Source: Gigaspora margarita
Lineage: Eukaryota > Glomeromycota > Glomeromycetes > Diversisporales > Gigasporaceae
NCBI GenBank assembly: GCA_009809945.1
Contig: WTPW01000500.1
Location: forward strand, 253,331 to 317,330
DNA length: 64,000 nucleotides
Direction of reading: 5' to 3'
The notes below the pieces were generated by a model, which saw nothing but the letters and a program-made list of their open reading frames with translations, was not told the DNA's origin and made no database searches. The position numbers were made by a program, and so were the translations under genes. Positions 58,444 to 64,000 of the stretch are shown one piece after another (positions within the stretch are counted from its first letter, which is position 1; every line of letters begins with the position of its first letter).

Positions 58444-59390
58444 AGATTTATATTTAATGATAAAATTTATAATTTAAAATTTAATTTATAGATAACGTGA
58501 TGCCAAATACTGTAATATATAGTCCTATCTCCTACTTTACTGTGGCGTTCATTAATTTATTCTTTTAATTAAAACTATATGTATAGAATTATTTATTTAT
58601 CTAACTATTTAAAGTACATATATTTATTAAAATAAACGTCTATTTCCACTATGGCTGTTTACTATTTTCGTCTCCTTTTATAACTTATAATATATAATGG
58701 CACAAAAATATTATTGCTAAGTTCCCGAATATATTTTTTGAGTCTGAAAGCTCTACTTTATTTTTAAAAAAATGTATTAGTTTACTTATTGAACACGATG
58801 ATTTACAATAGAAGTAAAAATTTGAAATTCTAGCTTACCATCAGATCCTGAAAATTTTCTTGCAAAAATTTTTCTTAATTTGAAGACTACATTACAAATT
58901 TGTTTACTTCTTATTCGCTATTTTCAATTATCTGGTAATGATATCGTTGACAAGCGAAACCATAAAAAATTCTTGAAGCTTTTGGAATGACGGTTTTTAC
59001 TCCAGAATAACCAGTATCATCCAATCTTGTATTACTTCACTTTCAGTATTACTATCAAGAACAACGGGACCAGTTTCAACTGCTATAAGTGAAACACATG
59101 CTATGTTCGTTTATCGCAGAAGCGTGTTCTTCTCTGGTTGACTTCGGGAATCTAACACTATAAAAAAATAGTTAAAATATCACAGATTAGCAAGATTAAG
59201 TTTCTACATTTTAAAACAACTACTCGAATTTCAACTCTCATTTACTTTTTTGACAAGAGCTAATTAGCGTGGATTATTGTGGATTATTTAAACCAGGTGT
59301 CTTAAACTATATATTCNAAGGTCAATTTGCAGTTAATTATTATAAAAAAANNTTTTTTGTCAATGTATGACTTTAAGCAATTTTGTGGCT
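58444..59390. other. Interior of the TIR element, no recognised gene
   Basis: AT-rich from 58444 to 58800, then mixed sequence of lower AT content (58850-59170) that may be more captured host DNA. No frame longer than a few dozen codons and no motif that I can name. Confidence 0.4.
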
Positions 59391-60079
59391 TGTAAGAGCC
59401 AATAAAATTCAAGAATTCATCTGTAGATCATTCTAGAATGCAGCTTCCTAATTTGGTATATCCCCTGACTGTCATAGTGAACAAAGTTACTAGTTAGATT
59501 TTTAAAATATTACCTTTATAAAAAGTTATAGTACTTTAAAGTTAATTAAAATTGAAACACATAGTAATTATATATAAAACAATAGTAATCTTTAAAATGC
59601 ATCAACTTTTTATACAGAAGGTTTTCAAAAAAAATATTTGGCATAGTTATAGAACTAATATTCCTTTATAAAGTTACNNGTNAGTTTTTTAAAAAACCTC
59701 TTGTACAAAAAACTATAGCGATTTAAAAATTGAAACGTATTGAGTATAGGCTTCTAGCACCATAGCATAGTAGAGTTAGATTTGGGATTTATAGAATGAT
59801 AGTTAGTAATATAGTAATTAAATTTGGAATTAGTAATATAGTAGTTAGATTCAAATAGTAGAATAACATAATAAAATAAATTATAAAAATAAATAGATGT
59901 ATTCCTAAAGTTTTGTACAGTTTTTATTTATTGAATTTTTTAATGTTTCAGTTAGTATATATTATTATATAGTATTATATTTATTTTATATTTATTTTAT
60001 ATTTATTTACATAATGCGCAAAACCATATTATATTATAAATGTCATTAATAATAAATCTGCTCTGCAATCTAATACTAA

Positions 60080-60930
60080 TTTAAATGCTAACTTACTATG
60101 TTATAACACCAACCTAGTCCGAATCGCCAAGACCATATAACTATTTTAACATGATTCTAACTCTTACACTAATTCTGTGATACTATCTAACTTAACCTCT
60201 AGCTAAACTAGAATCATTCTAATGATTGTTATAACTAGTAATAATATAAGCTTTGAATAATTCTACTGCATCACTAAGCTAGACACATAATTATCTAATT
60301 ATGATCCTAAACAATTTTTTTAAAACTTTTAATTAATATCTTAAATATTAGAATAATCTTTGGCTAGGAATGTTTACAAACTGGTCTGGTTAAGTCTACT
60401 CTACTAATTCTTATACTAGCTTCATGCTACTATCTAACCCTACTCTTGTTACTAAGCCTACTCTATATTCTAATTCTATTCTAACCCGTATTCTAAACCT
60501 ATCCATAATCAAATTTAAAACTCTAACTATTATACTATATCTCAAATCTAACTATTGTGCTAGATCCTAAATCTAACTATTGTAATATAACCAAATCTAA
60601 CTATTGTATGATATTCAAATCTAACTACTGAATTTCAAACAAATATATGTCAGATGCTGTAGTATTCAGTTTCTTTTCTAAAACTTCAGGTGCAACAAAA
60701 TATAAAATACCATAGATTTCATCATATTGTTTTAAATATTGAATGGAGAAATCAAATTAGCGATATATGCACTATGTAAGTTATCTAGTAATATATTACT
60801 GCTATGCAAATCCTGATGAATAATTCTTTGTGAATGAATTTAACTATCATTTTATGTTCTTAATTTAACTACATGCTATATTCTAAATCTAACTATCATT
60901 ATTTCTGTCTAACTATTATTATTCTTACTA
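60080..60930. repeat. Minisatellite arm, right (inverted)
   Basis: Degenerate units such as CAAATCTAACTATTGTGCTA and GATCCTAAATCTAACTATTG are the reverse complement of the 56570-57446 units. The arm is interrupted by the kinase fragment at 60629-60837. Confidence 0.75.
60629..60837 (-). pseudogene. Protein kinase fragment (catalytic loop to subdomain IX)
   Basis: On the minus strand one frame reads RIIHQDLHSSNILLDN, then AYIANLIS where DLGLS would be expected. After a frameshift comes DEIYGILYFVAPEVL, then TTASDIYLFEI. These are the HxD catalytic loop, degenerate magnesium loop, APE motif and the conserved Asp of subdomain IX, in order and spacing. The style matches the expanded tyrosine-kinase-like families of Glomeromycotina. 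It is cut at both ends by minisatellite sequence and lacks the ATP-binding lobe, so it is a dead fragment. Confidence 0.85.
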
Positions 60931-61386
60931 TTCTATTATATTCATTCTTTTTATTGCACTATGTTCATTCTTACTATCATGATATTGTGAAAAAAATCAT
61001 AAACAATGAGTTATTTAAATTTGTTATATTTTATGAAATCCATTTAATAAATTAATAAAATAGCAAAAAAGAATACTTATAAAATAAATTTCAAAAATAT
61101 AATAAATTTAGATAATTGCCTATATTGTAATTGTGAGGCTCACAAAAATTCAGAAATTGATCAAATTCAATTAATCAAAAAGAGTATTAATGCAGTATAT
61201 AATAGTTGAAAAAAGTAATAATGTGGTACATAATGGTTATAGTTAGTTTGTATTAATACTACTATAATAATTATTATGAGTTATAGCAAAACATTCCTTA
61301 TTTGCCATTACAGTAACTACAGTATGTAGTTAAAGTCACATGGGTTTGCATTAAAGTTTTTATAATTTCTATGCAGCAACAACTGT
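60931..61386. other. AT-rich DNA, no gene
   Basis: Nothing seen apart from a short Phe/Tyr-rich open frame (60873-61055), which overlaps the repeat arm and is not called. Confidence 0.4.
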
Positions 61387-61632
61387 CATATAAGGTAAAA
61401 GGGGGTATTGTGACGAAGGGGATATTGTGAAAAATTTGTATTATCTTATGATACAACAACCAGAATTGGATAATTTTTATACCATTCGATTCATCTCAAT
61501 GAGACAAATCAAATAAGGGTTAGATCATCCAATTCTGACCACTGGATCACAAGATATTGATGATTATATATGTACAACACTAAAATACAAAAATAATTTT
61601 GAGGGTATTATGACAAAATGCAAAGTTAGCTA

Positions 61633-62274
61633 TCCCTTAGATTGTAGTAGAACACAGGCAAATTTGCCTGCGTTTTTGCACTTTTTTTGCTCTGATTTAC
61701 TTTTTTTAAATACTAAGATAATTAAATAAAACTTTGTACAATTATATTTAAAAATAAGGATTACTTTTTTGCAAAATTAGTTTTTGTATTGTAAGAAAAA
61801 AAATTTAAGTTATATATAAGCTAAAAATAGATAACTTTACGAAAAAAATTTTTTAAAAAATTTTATCACAATTTCTCTATAATCTTGTTTAGTTTTAGTT
61901 TTAAAGCTATAGTTCTTAAGACATATTGTAGTTTATATAAAGGATGATAACTTTTATTATTGCAACTTTAATGATTTATTTGTGAAAATTAAGGCTTGTA
62001 TTAGAAGTAAAAATTTTTTTTATAGACGGGAACATATAAAATCTAAGAAAACCTAAAGAAAAATTTTAATAGTAAAAATGCTAATACAAGAACTTTAAAC
62101 TTTGATTATACTAAAGTTTTCTAATAATTTTAAAAAATTTTTATAACAAATTATTAAAACAAAACTCAAAGAATATTTTTTACTTAGAAAAGATATAGCT
62201 AAAATCAATATTTAAAATTTTATTAAAATTTTTAAAATACGCAGGCAAATTTGCCTGTGTTACAATCTAAGGGA
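61633..62274. mobile_element. CAGGCAAATTTGCCTG-type TIR element, copy 4
   Basis: 642 bp, TA-flanked, ends TCCCTTAGATTGTAGTAGAA and TTACAATCTAAGGGA, near-identical to the inverted copy at 20210-20852. It splits the left arm of a hairpin: AATGCAAAGTTAGC on one side and AAGGTAAATGCC on the other pair with GGCACTTACCTTATAGCCAA on the right arm. Confidence 0.93.
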
Positions 62275-62606
62275 TAAGGTAAATGCCTTTTGGTACTATG
62301 CAAATCACTATTTATACTCTAAGTAAAGTTGTCCAGGCTATCAATTTATGTGTGCTCTAAAAGTTCATAAAATTTGAGCAACTTTTTATTAATTGACTTT
62401 TACAAAATACGCTTCAATGAAAAAATTTAGACTTTTTTCATAAAAATGTATTTTATAAAAGTCAATTAATAAAAAGTAGTTTAAATTTTATGAAATTTTA
62501 GAGTATGCATAATTTGTCAGTCTGAACAACTTTACTTAGAGCATAAATATCGATTTGCATAGTACCAAAAGGCACTTACCTTATAGCCAACTTTGTATTT
62601 TGTCAT
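62275..62606. repeat. Hairpin with TAAGTAAAG module
   Basis: AAATGCCTTTTGGTACTATG ... pairs with CATAGTACCAAAAGGCACTT over about 130 bp per arm, including CTCTAAGTAAAGTTGTCCAG opposite CTGAACAACTTTACTTAGAG, and TATTAATTGACTTTTA at the stem top. Confidence 0.88.
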
Positions 62607-62608
62607 AT

Positions 62609-62948
62609 GGGATGCCTCATATTAAAATGGCCCATTTTGACATAAGCTTATTTGAGATAATTGAGTTTAATCAATTGTTTTGATTTTTGAACTGATCTGG
62701 GATTAAGCAAATTTCATGATTTTGATTGGTTAAAGATTACAGGTGACTATCGGGTAATCTTATGATGTGCTTGTCCTTAGACAGACTTGTGTAATTTTTC
62801 TTTTACATTACCTCCATTTTTATTATATAAATCGACCTTCATTTATAATTGAAAAATGTCAATCATGTCAAAATTTATATGAATCTAATAAAAACTCATT
62901 TTTCAAAAAATTATGAAATGGGCCTTTTTAATATGAGGCACTCCATAT
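62609..62948. mobile_element. MITE with GGATGCCTCATATTAAAATGG ends
   Basis: Left GGATGCCTCATATTAAAATG; complement of the right GGAGTGCCTCATATTAAAAA. Pairing continues through GGCCCATTT. About 340 bp, non-coding, inside the large fold-back. Confidence 0.82.
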
Positions 62949-63345
62949 ACCCTCAAAATTATTTTGGTATCGTAATATATTATATATAATTGTCAATATC
63001 TTGTGATCCAATAGTAGAATTGGGTGATTTAACCACTATTTGATTCATCTCATAGAGATGAATTGAATGGTATAAAAATTTTCAATTCTGGTCATTGTAT
63101 CACAATATAGTTCAAGTTTGCCACAATACCTCACCTCCTCTAAAATCTTTACTTTAGTTTCTTTAACTTTGAATAATAATATCTTTTGATCCAGTAATTA
63201 GAATTTAATGATTTTTGCACCATTAGATTCATCTTTGTGAGACGAGTCAGTTGATATCAAAATTATTCAATTCTATTAAATAAGTTACATGATACCATCG
63301 ATCAAAGTTAACTTTGTCACAATACCCCCTTTTACCTTATGTGCT

Positions 63346-64000
63346 TAAAATTTGCTAGTCCTTTTGCTTACTAGAAAAGTATACAATTATATAATCTGCT
63401 ATGAAGTAGCAGATTATATGATTGCACACTTTTCTAGTGTACCTGCTATTTCTGAAATTGTTGTCACATTTTATACCAATTTAGTTAATTTTGGATCAGC
63501 CAATTAACTGAGTAGATCAAGAAGCAAATGCTCACATTTCTGTAGGTGCCTTTTAATGTATTTAAATATTAATAATATTATTTGTTCAAATAAATTTTTG
63601 TCTTTGAAAAAAGTTAACCCACAGTACTAGAACTTTTATTCTTCACTAGTATCCAAACATTTACTAATAATAAATAAGTTTATATAATGATTAATAGCCA
63701 ATTAACATTTGTTATATACTATATTACCATATTTGATCTATACTAATCTTTTTTTACAAAAGATGTATGAAGAGTTGAAGAACACTGTTATATGGTTTAA
63801 GCAAATTTTATTATATAAAATTATAAGTTGTCAATTGACAATATGGTTTTTTATAGTAAGATTACTTTAAAAAATTTTTTATATTGTATAACCCAGTGAC
63901 TTCAAGCTAATCAAATTGAATGTCTACTATGCTAATCAATTATAATTGCTTAAGTAAATATGTTCAGGAGGTCAATATACATTTTTCTGAATTTGCATAC
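63346..64000. other. AT-rich DNA with a strong hairpin
   Basis: 63371-63440 forms a near-perfect hairpin: ACTAGAAAAGTATACAATTA and AATCTGCTATGAAGTAGCAG (loop region) to TTTCTAGT. No gene. At 63945-63985 a TAAGTAAATATGTTCAGG word begins another module copy that runs off the window. Confidence 0.6.

Larger units (their letters stand above)
57447..59762. mobile_element. TIR element carrying a captured histidine-kinase fragment
   Basis: Ends TGGTGCTGGAAGCCTATACT and the complement of AGTATAGGCTTCTAGCACCA, with TA on both sides (57445-57446, 59763-59764). Subterminal ACAGTCAGGGAATATACCAA on the left matches the complement of TTGGTATATCCCCTGACTGT on the right. The interior is less AT-rich than the flanks and includes the histidine-kinase pieces at 57880-58440. 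No transposase is seen. It inserted into a minisatellite arm. The structure is that of a gene-capturing (Pack-type) element. Confidence 0.78.
61387..63345. mobile_element. Large fold-back element with three nested insertions
   Basis: Outer ends ATAAGGTAAAAGGGGGTATT (61390) and the complement of AATACCCCCTTTTACCTTAT (63315-63335). Going inwards, both arms carry palindromic modules (61440-61560, 62990-63115, 63175-63290) and TTTTGAGGGTATTATGACAA opposite CCCTCAAAATTATTTTGG. Nested inside are a 643-bp TIR element, a hairpin and a 340-bp MITE. Non-coding. Confidence 0.85.

Overview
This is an AT-rich eukaryotic window (several short N-runs near 10.9, 48.3, 50.5, 51.2, 59.3 and 59.7 kb) made almost wholly of decayed, nested transposable elements. 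I see no intact host gene. The best clues to the organism are two gene fragments: part of a protein kinase with an HQDLHSSN catalytic loop and a VAPEV/ASDIY segment (60.6-60.8 kb), and part of a sensor histidine kinase with a FYRVES / LALVKEL region (57.9-58.4 kb). Both look like the expanded kinase families of arbuscular mycorrhizal fungi. With the low GC and high repeat load this suggests Glomeromycotina (Rhizophagus/Gigaspora type). That is an inference from pattern recognition, not a database result.

Layout. 0-2.5 kb: AT-rich repeat and a fold-back element with tandem sub-repeat arms. 2.5-7.5 kb: 5'-truncated LINE on the minus strand, interrupted by a MITE. 7.5-13.2 kb: AT-rich DNA, two MITEs and a 1.6 kb TTAA-flanked TIR element. 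13.2-17.4 kb: TIR elements with other elements inside them, including a SINE. 18.2-33.5 kb: a minus-strand Ty3/gypsy retrotransposon (gag, protease, zinc-knuckle array, RT, RNase H, integrase, 3' ORF) whose two LTRs are split by at least seven insertions. 33.5-43.8 kb: a long SINE, MITEs, a hAT-type element and a short LINE derivative. 43.9-52.4 kb: a full-length LINE with a 13-bp target-site duplication, itself inside a MITE. 52.4-64 kb: palindromic elements, minisatellites, a TIR element carrying the histidine-kinase fragment, a protein-kinase fragment and a nested fold-back.

How the parts work together. The full-length LINE, two ~1.1 kb derivatives that share both its 5' and 3' ends, and three tRNA-headed SINEs that share only its 3' tail form a parasite hierarchy that can be reconstructed within one window. 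Nesting gives a relative order of insertions. Most reading-frame breaks that I checked in the retroelements are stops one transition away from Trp, Gln or Arg, so deamination-type decay is likely. Two short sequence modules recur inside many otherwise different TIR and fold-back elements; this is the most unusual signal in the window.
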